A stretch of DNA of 64,000 nt from Siminovitchia terrae (GTDB taxonomy: Bacteria; Bacillota; Bacilli; Bacillales; Bacillaceae_C), in NCBI RefSeq assembly GCF_003605405.2, contig NZ_QYTW02000018.1:32672-96671 (forward strand), read 5' to 3'. Of this stretch, positions 30,256 to 39,592 are shown piece after piece (within the stretch, counting starts at the first letter, position 1; every line of letters begins with the position of its first letter). The notes beneath the pieces were generated by a model. It searched no databases. It had not been told where the DNA came from and saw only the letters and a list, made by a program, of their open reading frames with translations. The translations under genes were made by a program, and so were the position numbers.

Positions 30256-30606
30256 ATGACCAAACATCGGATTTATACAATGAGTGTCGCAAGTGTCTAT
30301 CCCCATTACGTTACGAAGGCGGAGAGAAAAGGACGTACGAAAACAGAAGTCGATGAAATCATCTGTTGGTTGACAGGGTATAGCCAGGAAGAGTTAGAAG
30401 CGCAACTGGAAAAACAGACAGATTTTGAGACTTTCTTTGCGGAAGCTCCCCAACTGAATCCTTCGCGGTCTTTGATCAAAGGTGTGGTCTGCGGTGTCCG
30501 AGTGGAAAACATCGAAGAACCAACTATGCAGGAAATTCGCTATTTGGATAAGCTGATTGATGAGTTAGCAAAGGGAAAAGCAATGGAGAAGATATTGCGG
30601 AAATAA
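30256..30606 (+). CDS. DUF2200 family protein
   Basis: 116 residues, soluble. It begins [29 protein letters not shown] and continues '[18 protein letters not shown]', matching DUF2200. A YdhG/DUF1801-like fold has been suggested for relatives, but I cannot show a function. Strong RBS (AAAGGGAGGATGTATC). It stands alone between the parC terminator and a repeat-rich stretch; no hairpin terminator of its own is seen. Confidence 0.85.
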   Translation: MTKHRIYTMSVASVYPHYVTKAERKGRTKTEVDEIICWLTGYSQEELEAQLEKQTDFETFFAEAPQLNPSRSLIKGVVCGVRVENIEEPTMQEIRYLDKLIDELAKGKAMEKILRK

Positions 30607-30817
30607 TAATTAAAAATGAAGAAACTCCAATTACCCTTTTTTTTATGCTTTTATGTTTTTTAAACCGATGGCCGGATGCTAAAACATATAATACCCGGAA
30701 GAAGAACGCTATATAGTCAACACTCCTACCTAATTATTGCTTGTCAAGCATGATCAAGACGTTTTTGCATTTCGGAACAGTCTGTGCGTCGATGAACAGT
30801 CGCTGTCGCGTTGTTAC

Positions 30818-31237
30818 TGTCCAGTTCCAGCGCCTATCGACTAGCAGACTTCGCGAACTCCTCCTACGATAAGTCAACATCGCTCCACTGCGTTTCGCGT
30901 GTTTCCTTTATCTCGTCGGAGCCACTCCAGTCTGTACGTCGATGAGCAGGCGCTTCCGCTTTTCTATTGTCCAGCTCCGACGCCTAGCCCCTCGAGGTCA
31001 TAAGCCAATTTCCTGTGGTGGCTGAAAAACTGCCTCCACGGAAATCGTCTTATTTGCCCGCGCTAATCAAGGCGTCTCCGCTTTTCTGTTGTCCAGTTCC
31101 AGCGCCTATCGACTAGCAGACTTCGCGTACTCCTCCTACGATAAGTCAACATCGCTCCACTGCGTTTCGCGTGTTTCCTTTATCTCGTCGGAGCCGCTCC
31201 AGTCTGTACGTCGATGAACAGGCGCTTCCGCTTTTCT
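30818..31237. repeat. Two 148-bp direct repeats around a related module
   Basis: 30818-30965 and 31090-31237 are both 148 bases and differ at about three positions. They start TGTCCAGTTCCAGCGCCTAT and end GCGCTTCCGCTTTTCT. The 124 bases between them start with TTGTCCAGCTCCGACGCCTA and carry TTTCCTGTGGTGGCTGAAAA, also found at 25262-25485. A further partial copy seems to precede at 30756-30817. No gene is seen in 30607-31369. Confidence 0.85.
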
Positions 31238-31279
31238 ATAAATCATTTTGCCTTTTTTCTAACAAGTTATAAATATACT

Positions 31280-31308
31280 ATTGAATTAATTTTTATACAT
31301 AGTATAAT
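31280..31308 (+). promoter_or_regulatory. arg operon promoter with candidate ARG box
   Basis: TTGAAT (31281-31286), 16 bases, TATAAT (31303-31308). The -35 and spacer read TTGAATTAATTTTTATACAT, close to an AhrC/ArgR box (TGAAT-N-ATTCA type) with one half intact. Arginine repression through AhrC is inferred. Confidence 0.55.
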
Positions 31309-31369
31309 ATTAACATCTACAAATTAAACGGAATGGTTTCGTCGAGTCTATAGCAAGGAGTGGTTGTAA

Positions 31370-32404
31370 GTGAAAGCAGGGGTTATTGGAGCAACGGGAT
31401 ATGGAGGAGCTGAACTGCTCAGAATCTTGCAATCTCACCCAACGTTTCAAATTGAATCGGTCTATTCATCTTCACAACAAGGAAAAAGCATTGTGGATCA
31501 TTATCCACATTTAACAGATATTGTACCAATGACATTGGAAGAGATTGATCCGGCAGCTATTGCACAAAAATTGGACATCGTCTTTCTGGCTACTCCTTCA
31601 GGGGTATCGTCGGAAATTGCACCGTTGCTTTTAAAAGAAGGCTGTACGGTCATTGATCTTTCCGGGGATTTCCGGTTAAAGGATATCAACGATTATGAAG
31701 ACTGGTATAAGAAAAAGCCAGCACCGCAGGAATGGGTAGATCAGGCTGTATACGCACTTCCCGAACTTAATCGTTCGTCTATCAAGGATACGAAGTTCAT
31801 TTCAAACCCGGGCTGTTATTCGACTGCCACGCTTCTGGGCCTGGCACCGCTTGTACGACAAGGTCTTATTGAAGAGAAATCAGTCATCGTAGATGCCAAA
31901 TCAGGCGTATCTGGAGCAGGGCAAACAGCATCTTTCCATACTATTTACAATGAACTCAATGAAAATTTCAAAATATATAAGGTGAATGCCCATCAGCATA
32001 TCCCAGAAATTGAACAAATGCTCTCCAGCTTGGGCTATGAATCTCCGATTACATTTAATTCGCACCTCGTCCCCATGACAAGGGGAATAATGGCTACAAT
32101 CTACGCTACATTGAAATCTGATATCAGCCAAGAAGAAATAAATAAGGTGTATAACGATTTTTACGAAGATGAGCCGTTCATAAGAGTTCGAAAAAATGGC
32201 ATTTTTCCGGCTACAAAAGAAGTTTACGGTTCTAACTTTTGTGATATGGGGATCAGCGTGGACACTAGGACAGGAAGGGTGACTGTCGTATCGGTCATCG
32301 ATAATTTAATGAAAGGTGCTGCAGGTCAGGCTGTTCAAAATGCGAATATCCTTTTCGGTTTAGAGGAAACAGCAGGGCTGCATTTCATACCAGTTTATCC
32401 ATAA
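31370..32404 (+). CDS. argC: N-acetyl-gamma-glutamyl-phosphate reductase
   Basis: 344 residues. The NADP-binding motif is 'GVIGATGYGGAELLRIL' at the N-terminus; the catalytic Cys149 sits in ISNPGCYSTATLLG, and the histidine region is 'HQHIPEIEQ'. It makes N-acetylglutamate semialdehyde. The start is GTG after AAGGAGTGGTTGTAA. It is the first gene of the arginine operon, behind a promoter with a candidate AhrC box. The next gene is argB, not argJ as in B. subtilis. Confidence 0.95.
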   Translation: MKAGVIGATGYGGAELLRILQSHPTFQIESVYSSSQQGKSIVDHYPHLTDIVPMTLEEIDPAAIAQKLDIVFLATPSGVSSEIAPLLLKEGCTVIDLSGDFRLKDINDYEDWYKKKPAPQEWVDQAVYALPELNRSSIKDTKFISNPGCYSTATLLGLAPLVRQGLIEEKSVIVDAKSGVSGAGQTASFHTIYNELNENFKIYKVNAHQHIPEIEQMLSSLGYESPITFNSHLVPMTRGIMATIYATLKSDISQEEINKVYNDFYEDEPFIRVRKNGIFPATKEVYGSNFCDMGISVDTRTGRVTVVSVIDNLMKGAAGQAVQNANILFGLEETAGLHFIPVYP

Positions 32405-32424
32405 TTCATGGAGGATGAAAAATA

Positions 32425-33204
32425 ATGAAAGACATTATTGTAATTAAATGCGGAGGAAGTATGATCGATTCGCTCTCCGATGAATTTTATAAAAGCATTA
32501 AAACGATAAAAGACAGCGGGCTGCAACCAGTCATTGTACATGGCGGAGGCCCGGCCATCAATCAAATGTTGGAAGAATTAAAGATTGAAAGTGAGTTTAA
32601 CAATGGCTTAAGAAAAACCACTTCTGATGTAATGGATGTCGTTGAAATGGTCTTATCCGGTTCCATGACGAATACCTTGGTAAGAAATTTAGCAAAACAC
32701 GAGCTTCCAGCACTCGGAATGACTGGTTTTGATAGTTCTCTTCTAAAGGCTAAGGCGAAGGATTTTGAAAACTTGGGTTTTGTCGGAGAAATAGAAGAAG
32801 TGAACAGTGACTTCCTTTTCAATATCATCTCTATGGGAGTCATTCCTGTCATTTCTCCGCTGGCAGCAGGAATTGATGGTGCTGCTTGCTATAACATTAA
32901 CGCTGATACGGCTGCCGGAAGTATCGCAGTTGCATTAAAAGCGGAGAAACTCTTATTTGTTACGGATGTTCCCGGCGTTTTAAAAGAAAAGAGCTTAATA
33001 GAAAACGCAACAGTTTCAGATATTTTAAATTTGATAGATGACGGCGTTATTACTGGAGGAATGGTTCCAAAAGTAATGGCAGCGATCAACAGTTTAGATG
33101 GCGGTATGTCCAACGTAATGATAGTCAGCGGGAAAAACAGCCTTTTAAACGGGGGAAAACTCATTGGCACAACGATATACAAAGAATTGGAGGCTGTTTT
33201 TTAA
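32425..33204 (+). CDS. argB: Acetylglutamate kinase
   Basis: 259 residues of the amino-acid-kinase fold. The ATP-binding 'IVIKCGGSMID', the substrate loop 'VIVHGGGPAINQML' and the 'NINADTAAGSIAVAL' and 'GGMVPKVMAAI' motifs are intact. It phosphorylates N-acetylglutamate. No N-terminal arginine-feedback helix is present, as is usual for short forms. RBS GGAGGATGAAAAATA. argD follows two bases after the stop. Confidence 0.95.
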   Translation: MKDIIVIKCGGSMIDSLSDEFYKSIKTIKDSGLQPVIVHGGGPAINQMLEELKIESEFNNGLRKTTSDVMDVVEMVLSGSMTNTLVRNLAKHELPALGMTGFDSSLLKAKAKDFENLGFVGEIEEVNSDFLFNIISMGVIPVISPLAAGIDGAACYNINADTAAGSIAVALKAEKLLFVTDVPGVLKEKSLIENATVSDILNLIDDGVITGGMVPKVMAAINSLDGGMSNVMIVSGKNSLLNGGKLIGTTIYKELEAVF

Positions 33205-33206
33205 AA

Positions 33207-34334
33207 ATGTCACACTTATTTAACACATATGAGAGATGGGATGTCGAACTTGTTTCGGGCAACGGAACGAAGGTAATAGATGTAAATGGTAAGGAATATT
33301 TAGATTTTACTTCTGGAATTGGAGTTTGTAACTTAGGGCATTGTCACCCTATCGTTGTGAAGTCCGTTCAGGAACAACTGAATAAGCTTTGGCACACATC
33401 CAATCTATTTCAAAGCTCCCTTCAGGAACAGGTGGCCGGGCAGCTTACAAAAAATTCTTCTGGAGATGCCGTTTTCTTTGCGAATAGTGGAGCGGGAGCA
33501 AACGAAGCTGCTATCAAATTAGCACGAAAATATACAGGAAAGTCAAAAATCATCACCTTTTTACAATCATTCCATGGACGTACTTTAGGCACGATTGCTG
33601 CAACAGGACAGCAAAAAGTAAAAACAGGCTTTGGCCCTTTACTTGAAACCTTTGTTCATGTTCCTTTTAATGATATCAATGCATTAAAGAACGAGGTAGA
33701 CAGCGAAACAGCTGCTGTTATGCTAGAAGTGATCCAGGGTGAAGGCGGAGTACTTCCAGCGGAAAAGGAATTTTTGCAAGAAGTTGAAAAGATCTGTAAA
33801 GAGAATGGCGTTCTGCTCATTATAGATGAGGTGCAAACGGGTATAGGCAGGACAGGGAAGCCTTTTGCCTACCAGCACTTTAATATCTCACCGGATATTA
33901 TTACTACAGCAAAAGGACTTGGAAATGGTATTCCTGTCAGCGCAATGATTGGCAAGGAAAAATTAGCATCGGCTTTTACTCCAGGAAGCCATGCAACAAC
34001 CTTTGGCGGGGGCCCATTGGCCATGACTGCAGCGAATGAAGTGCTAAAAATCATTTTTAACGAGGAATTCCTTTCGACAGTAGATAAGAAGAGTGATTAT
34101 TTGGTCCAAAAACTGCAATCGAGCCAGTTGAAAGGTATGGTCGATATCCGCTATACAGGCCTCATGGTAGGAGTTGAGTTTTCGGAAGATGTCAGCGAAC
34201 GGCTTGCGAAGTTAAGGGAAAAAGGACTAATCGTTTTAAACGCTGGACCTAACGTGATACGAATGCTTCCTCCGTTAACTGTTTCAAATGAAGAAATTGA
34301 CGAAGCAATCGACATTTTACAGAAGACTATTTAA
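33207..34334 (+). CDS. argD: Acetylornithine aminotransferase
   Basis: 375 residues, class III PLP aminotransferase. 'FANSGAGANEAAIKLARKY' binds the cofactor phosphate, 'LLIIDEVQTGIGRTGK' holds the PLP-nitrogen aspartate, and Lys236 in TTAKGLGNGIP is the Schiff-base lysine. It converts N-acetylglutamate semialdehyde to N-acetylornithine. It starts two bases after argB; GGAGG lies within the end of argB. It is followed by carA after 70 bases. Confidence 0.95.
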   Translation: MSHLFNTYERWDVELVSGNGTKVIDVNGKEYLDFTSGIGVCNLGHCHPIVVKSVQEQLNKLWHTSNLFQSSLQEQVAGQLTKNSSGDAVFFANSGAGANEAAIKLARKYTGKSKIITFLQSFHGRTLGTIAATGQQKVKTGFGPLLETFVHVPFNDINALKNEVDSETAAVMLEVIQGEGGVLPAEKEFLQEVEKICKENGVLLIIDEVQTGIGRTGKPFAYQHFNISPDIITTAKGLGNGIPVSAMIGKEKLASAFTPGSHATTFGGGPLAMTAANEVLKIIFNEEFLSTVDKKSDYLVQKLQSSQLKGMVDIRYTGLMVGVEFSEDVSERLAKLREKGLIVLNAGPNVIRMLPPLTVSNEEIDEAIDILQKTI

Positions 34335-34404
34335 TTTTTTTTCGATAAAAATGCATAAAAATGCAATATCAAAAATAAAAATACGAAAGCGGGGAGAGGA
34401 AAGA

Positions 34405-35460
34405 ATGGAAGGATCCTTAATACTCGCTAATGGTGAAAAGTTCACCGGACAGTGGCAAGGCAAACCAAAAGACCATATCGGAGAGTTGATCTATTTTACA
34501 GGAATGGCACGATTTCAGGAGTTCATTACAGATCCAGCCAATAAAGGGAAAATTGTGATATCGACTTTTCCTGGCGTCTTAAACAGCAACTTGGATCATT
34601 CAAAGTTTGAAAGCGACCAAATTCAAATTGGGGGGCTTATCACACAGCAAGATGCCTCCATGCCCATTGATGTAAAGGGCATAAATGTATTAGATTTATT
34701 TTTTGAACAGAATATACCTGTTTTGACAGGTATGGATACAAGAGCCTTGATTAAAAGAGTGAAAAAAGAAGGAGAAATGCCTGCTATTATTTCATCGAAG
34801 CATGCGGTGAATCGTCTTTCTGCTCACATGGAAGACATCTATGCTGACTCTGGAACAGAACATATTACCCCAAATGGTAATAAACACATCGTTATCATTA
34901 ACTTCGGCTATAAAAAATCACTTATTCAATCACTCTGTCAATCTGGTCATAAAGTGACAGCTGTTTCAGGCCGCATCGATATAAGCTCAGTTCATTCTTT
35001 GAAGCCGGATGGAATCATTTTTTCAGGAGGACCCGGCAATCCGCTGGAATGGCAAAAATTTTTCCCGGATTACAAAAAGCTGGCGATGAAATATCCGACA
35101 ATGGGGCTCGGGCTTGGGCATCAAATCTTGGCACTCGCATTCGGAGCAAATATAGAAAAGATGCCTGCCGGCCACCGGAATTTCAAAGAAGCTGTTATTC
35201 ATACTGGTTCGCAAAAGGTTTTTATGTCCAACCAAAATCACGGCTATACAGTCAATGAGAAAGATTTAAAGCAACATGGTTTCCTTGTGACCTTTAAAAA
35301 TATTCATGACGGAACAGTAGAGGGGCTAGTTCATGAACAATATTTGGTTGTAACATACCAATTTCATCCTGAACAGATCCATAATCCATTGAATGAGTTA
35401 ATTTTTGATCACTTTTTCAAAACAGTAAACGAAAGCAAAGGAGCAAGTGTTTATGCCTAA
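34405..35460 (+). CDS. carA: Carbamoyl-phosphate synthase small subunit, catalytic Cys missing
   Basis: 351 residues. The N-terminal CarA domain (about 1-150) and the class I glutaminase domain (about 160-340) are present, but the nucleophile motif G-I-C-L-G-H-Q reads PTMGLGLGHQ, with Gly236 (codon GGG, 35110-35112) where the catalytic cysteine belongs. His321 and Glu323 (QFHPEQ) remain. The usual 'YPLIGNYG' region is also changed (TFPGVLNSN). A glutaminase-dead or ammonia-dependent subunit is inferred. The start ATG follows GGGGAGAGGAAAGA. It overlaps carB by eight bases. Confidence 0.9.
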   Translation: MEGSLILANGEKFTGQWQGKPKDHIGELIYFTGMARFQEFITDPANKGKIVISTFPGVLNSNLDHSKFESDQIQIGGLITQQDASMPIDVKGINVLDLFFEQNIPVLTGMDTRALIKRVKKEGEMPAIISSKHAVNRLSAHMEDIYADSGTEHITPNGNKHIVIINFGYKKSLIQSLCQSGHKVTAVSGRIDISSVHSLKPDGIIFSGGPGNPLEWQKFFPDYKKLAMKYPTMGLGLGHQILALAFGANIEKMPAGHRNFKEAVIHTGSQKVFMSNQNHGYTVNEKDLKQHGFLVTFKNIHDGTVEGLVHEQYLVVTYQFHPEQIHNPLNELIFDHFFKTVNESKGASVYA

Positions 35461-38400
35461 GGGAAAGGACATCAAGAAGGTTCTGGTGATCGGTTCCGGG
35501 CCTATCGTCATTGGGCAAGCGGCAGAGTTTGATTATGCCGGTACGCAAGGTTGCCTAGCCCTTCAGGAAGAAGGCTGTGAGGTTGTCCTTGTTAATAATA
35601 ATCCAGCGACTATCATGACAGATGAACAATTCGCCCAAACCGTTTACTTTGAACCTCTGACAGTGCAGAGCATTGTCGAGATCATCAAAAAAGAGAAACC
35701 CGACAGCATTCTTGGGACACTTGGAGGGCAGACAGGGCTAAATTTGACCGTCGATTTATATAAGCAGGGCTATTTAGACAAATTTAACATCCAGGTTCTT
35801 GGTACAACGCCTGAGTCAATCATTCAGGGAGAAGACAGAGAGGCTTTCCGCGCTCTCATGCATGAACTTGGAGAACCTGTCCCAAACAGTGAAATTATCC
35901 ACTCTGTTGAAGAAGCTGTATCCTTTGCGAACAAGCAAGGTTATCCGATCATCATTCGCCCGGCCTATACGTTAGGTGGCGGAGGCGGAGGTATCGTCAA
36001 CAACGAGGAAGAATTGCTGGCTGTAGTGAAAAAAGGGCTTGAATCCAGCCCGATTACCCAATGCTTGATCGAAAAAAGCATTGCTGGTTTCAAAGAAATT
36101 GAATTTGAAATGATCCGGGATGCCAATGATACATGTATTGCTATTTGCAGCATGGAAAATTTTGATCCAGTTGGTGTCCATACTGGAGACTCCATTGTGT
36201 TTGCTCCACAGCAGACGCTGTCAGATGTTCAATTTGATGCTTTGTACCAATCGGCAGTCAAAATCATCCGTGCTTTAAAAATCATCGGCGGCTGCAATAT
36301 ACAATTTGCGCAAGATCCGAAAACAAATCAGTATTATTTAATAGAAGTGAACCCGAGATTAAGCAGGTCTTCCGCTTTAGCATCCAAAGCGACTGGCTAT
36401 CCGATTGCACGAATTGCTGTAAAACTGGGGCTTGGCTATCATCTCCACGAAATCATTAATCCTGTGACAGGGACCACTTTTGCAAGCTCCGAACCCGTAG
36501 TAGACTATACGGTCGTAAAAATGCCCCGATGGGCTTTTGATAAATTTCCTAATGCCAAAAAGGAACTTGGGACGACAATGAAAGCCACTGGGGAAATCAT
36601 GGCGATTGATCGATTGCTTCCGGCAGCTCTGCAAAAAGCGGTTAGATCCCTTGAGTTAAAGACGAATGGCCTGGAATTAAAAGGGATTTCCGATAAAGGT
36701 GATGAAGAGCTTTGGAACTCTGTTATGCATGCTGATGATTCTCGTTTCTTTGCTATACTGGAGCTCTTAAGAAGAGGAGTATCGAGCGGGGAGATTCATG
36801 AAAAAACAAGCATCACTCCATATTTCCTGGAAGTTTTAACGAAGATTGTCCAAATGGAAAGCCAAGCTGGGAAAGAAAAAATCGATACAGTGAGCCTTGA
36901 ATTTTTACAGCAGCTCAAGGAAAATGGATTTTCCGATGCCTGGCTCGCTTCTGTATGGGATACATCGTTAAGCCAGATTAGAAAAAAACGGAAAGACCAT
37001 GGTATTGTGCCTGTATTCCAGATGGTCGACTCTTGTGCAGGTGAATACGTGGCGACAGCTCCGTATTTCTATTCCACTTGGAGAGGAGAAGGCGATCAGA
37101 TCGTCCCTGACAAACATAAGAAAAAAATGGCGATCATCGGATCAGGACCTGTCCGAATTGGCCAAGGAATAGAATTTGACTATTGTACAGTTCGTGCAGC
37201 TTTAGCTTTGAAAGAGTCCGGATTTGAGACCATTTTGATCAATAATAATCCTGGTACTGTCAGTACTGACTTCCAAATTGCGGACCGCCTTTACTTTGAG
37301 CCTCTCCATATTGAGGATGTACTGAACATATTGGAGCATGAAAAGCCGGATGGGGTCATTGTTCAGCTGGGAGGACAAACAGCGATAAACTTAGCGAATT
37401 ATTTGGAAGAGAATGGTATCCCGCTCCTTTCCATCACACAAGATCAAATCGATGCCGTCGAGGACCGTGAAAAATTTTATACCTTATTGAAAGAGCTGGA
37501 AATTCCTCATATTCCAGGAGTAACAGCCTATGACCAGAACGATTTGAAATTAAAAACGGCTGACATTGGTTTTCCCGTTTTATTAAGGCCTTCGTATGTT
37601 ATTGGGGGGCAGGGAATGCTCATCATTGACAATCAGGAAGAGCTGGATAACTGTCTTGCTAATATTGACTATCCTGTTTTGATTGACGCCTATTATAAGG
37701 GGCAGGAGCTTGAAGTAGACGTTTTGACGGACGGGCAAAACATTCTAATCCCTGCTTATTTTGAGCACATTGAAAAAGCGGGAGTCCATTCGGGTGACAG
37801 CATGACGATTACGCCGCCAATACATGTAACGGAGAATATCAAAGAAACAGTTTATGAGTACTCCAAAAAAGTCGCTCAAAAGCTACAATTCAAAGGGCTG
37901 TTCAATGTCCAGTTCGTTGTTTTCAACGATAAGGTTTACATGCTGGAGGTTAATCCAAGGGCTTCGCGTACGCTGCCGATTGTAAGTAAAATCACCGGGC
38001 TTAATTTAATCGATCAGTGCGTGAGTATTTTGACAGGGTCACCTTTGTCTATAAACAATCAGCCAAAACAATCTTTTTACACGATTAAGAATCCTATTTT
38101 TTCCACAGGAAAGCTTGATGGCGTAGACCCTAAGCTTACACCTGAAATGAAATCCACCGGAGAACTGATCGGATTCGGTGAAACAGTGGAAGAGGCATTA
38201 GCCAAAGCGCTGCTCTGGAATGAGAGACTGGCAGCAAAACAGCTAAACTCTCACCAGGAAATATATGTCGATGCAGATGTCGAGGAAGAAGCACTCATTG
38301 AGAATTTGATCCTTGATTCTAATAGCGTGATGGTAACGGAAAAATCGGGAATTTCTTTTGCTGACTGGGTGAAAAACGACCGGGGTTCTGTTTTATTAAG

Positions 38401-38581
38401 TCTTGGCAAGAATGAGGAGTCTATTCAAAAAAGGCAATTGGCTTCAGCATCACAGCTGCAGGTAATGACAGAAATTGATACATTTAAAGCATACTTAACA
38501 GCCATCAAACAAAAAGTCAGCAAGCCGAAATCGCTTCAAAGCTGGCTCGGAAAAACAAGAAAGGACGTGGTAACATCATGA
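35453..38581 (+). CDS. carB: Carbamoyl-phosphate synthase large subunit (arginine operon)
   Basis: 1042 residues, two homologous ATP-grasp halves. Each half opens with a phosphate-binding loop ('VLVIGSGPIVIGQAAEFDYAG' and 'MAIIGSGPVRIGQGIEFDY') and has 'LGGQTGLNL' / 'LGGQTAINL' and 'VNPRLSRSSALASKATGYP' / 'VNPRASRTLPIVSKITG' motifs. The ATP-grasp sites look intact. The C-terminal allosteric domain is shorter than in the E. coli enzyme, as in arginine-specific Bacillus forms. It starts inside the last codons of carA and ends in ATGA with argF. Confidence 0.95.
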   Translation: MPKGKDIKKVLVIGSGPIVIGQAAEFDYAGTQGCLALQEEGCEVVLVNNNPATIMTDEQFAQTVYFEPLTVQSIVEIIKKEKPDSILGTLGGQTGLNLTVDLYKQGYLDKFNIQVLGTTPESIIQGEDREAFRALMHELGEPVPNSEIIHSVEEAVSFANKQGYPIIIRPAYTLGGGGGGIVNNEEELLAVVKKGLESSPITQCLIEKSIAGFKEIEFEMIRDANDTCIAICSMENFDPVGVHTGDSIVFAPQQTLSDVQFDALYQSAVKIIRALKIIGGCNIQFAQDPKTNQYYLIEVNPRLSRSSALASKATGYPIARIAVKLGLGYHLHEIINPVTGTTFASSEPVVDYTVVKMPRWAFDKFPNAKKELGTTMKATGEIMAIDRLLPAALQKAVRSLELKTNGLELKGISDKGDEELWNSVMHADDSRFFAILELLRRGVSSGEIHEKTSITPYFLEVLTKIVQMESQAGKEKIDTVSLEFLQQLKENGFSDAWLASVWDTSLSQIRKKRKDHGIVPVFQMVDSCAGEYVATAPYFYSTWRGEGDQIVPDKHKKKMAIIGSGPVRIGQGIEFDYCTVRAALALKESGFETILINNNPGTVSTDFQIADRLYFEPLHIEDVLNILEHEKPDGVIVQLGGQTAINLANYLEENGIPLLSITQDQIDAVEDREKFYTLLKELEIPHIPGVTAYDQNDLKLKTADIGFPVLLRPSYVIGGQGMLIIDNQEELDNCLANIDYPVLIDAYYKGQELEVDVLTDGQNILIPAYFEHIEKAGVHSGDSMTITPPIHVTENIKETVYEYSKKVAQKLQFKGLFNVQFVVFNDKVYMLEVNPRASRTLPIVSKITGLNLIDQCVSILTGSPLSINNQPKQSFYTIKNPIFSTGKLDGVDPKLTPEMKSTGELIGFGETVEEALAKALLWNERLAAKQLNSHQEIYVDADVEEEALIENLILDSNSVMVTEKSGISFADWVKNDRGSVLLSLGKNEESIQKRQLASASQLQVMTEIDTFKAYLTAIKQKVSKPKSLQSWLGKTRKDVVTS

Positions 38582-39525
38582 CAGCAACATCTGTTTCACT
38601 AAAGGGGAAGCATTTACTTACATTAGCGGACTTAACAAAAGATGAAATCATGCAAATCATTCTGGATGCTATCAAGCTGAAAGAGTTGCAAAAAAAAGGG
38701 GAGACACATCATTACTTAAAGGGGAAAACCCTGGCAATGATTTTTGAAAAGCTCTCTACAAGGACGCGCGTTTCATTTGAAACTGGTATGTTTCAATTAG
38801 GGGGTCATGCATTATTTTTGGGTAAAGATGATCTTCAAATGGGGCGCGGTGAGACCGTGGAGGATACGGCAAAAGTATTGTCGCGTTTTGTGGATGGCAT
38901 CATGATTAGGGCATACAGTCATGAATCTGTAGTGCAGCTCGCAAATAATTCGGATGTGCCAGTTATCAACGGCTTAACAGATGACTACCATCCTTGTCAG
39001 GTATTAGCTGATCTCATGACTTTATATGAAGCCAAAGGAAATCTGGAAGGTAAAAAGCTGGCTTATGTTGGCGATGGAAATAATATGGCCCATTCTCTGA
39101 TGATCGGCTGTGCTAAGTTAGGAGTAAGCTGCTCAATTGCTGCTCCAAAAGGCTATGAACCAAAACAAGCTATTGTCGAAAGGGCGCAGGAGTTCGCCAA
39201 GGAGTCCGGAGCTGTAATTGAAGTTACAAACGATCCCAAAGTAGCTGCAAATGGTGCAGATGCTGTTTATACAGACGTATGGACGAGCATGGGCTGGGAA
39301 GCTGAACAAGAAGAAAGATTAAAAGCATTTGCAGATTTTCAAGTGAACAGTGAGCTTATGGCAGAAGCTGACTCAGAAGCAGTATTCCTTCATTGCTTAC
39401 CTGCGCATAGAGGTGAGGAAGTGAGCGCTGAAGTCATCGACGGCCCTCAATCTCTTGTCTTTGATGAAGCAGAGAATCGTCTTCATGCACAAAAGGCTCT
39501 AATGGTCGCATTGATGGCGGACTGA
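38578..39525 (+). CDS. argF: Ornithine carbamoyltransferase
   Basis: 315 residues. The carbamoyl-phosphate site 'FEKLSTRTRVSFETGMFQLGG', the ornithine-binding 'HPCQVLADLMTLYE' and the catalytic 'FLHCLPAHRGEEV' cysteine motif are all present. It makes citrulline from ornithine and carbamoyl phosphate, the product of the two genes before it. It overlaps carB by four bases (ATGA). It is the last gene of the arginine operon. argG and argH are not in the window. Confidence 0.96.
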   Translation: MTATSVSLKGKHLLTLADLTKDEIMQIILDAIKLKELQKKGETHHYLKGKTLAMIFEKLSTRTRVSFETGMFQLGGHALFLGKDDLQMGRGETVEDTAKVLSRFVDGIMIRAYSHESVVQLANNSDVPVINGLTDDYHPCQVLADLMTLYEAKGNLEGKKLAYVGDGNNMAHSLMIGCAKLGVSCSIAAPKGYEPKQAIVERAQEFAKESGAVIEVTNDPKVAANGADAVYTDVWTSMGWEAEQEERLKAFADFQVNSELMAEADSEAVFLHCLPAHRGEEVSAEVIDGPQSLVFDEAENRLHAQKALMVALMAD

Positions 39526-39592
39526 GTCAATTCACCCCTTATAGGCATTTGTCATATAATATGGCAAAAGAATGCGAAGGGGAGGGGCCAGT

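Noticed and set aside
30818..31237. Direct repeats as a CRISPR array
   Set aside because: The repeated units are 148 bases, only two copies, and the spacing module is itself a repeat; no short regular spacers are present.
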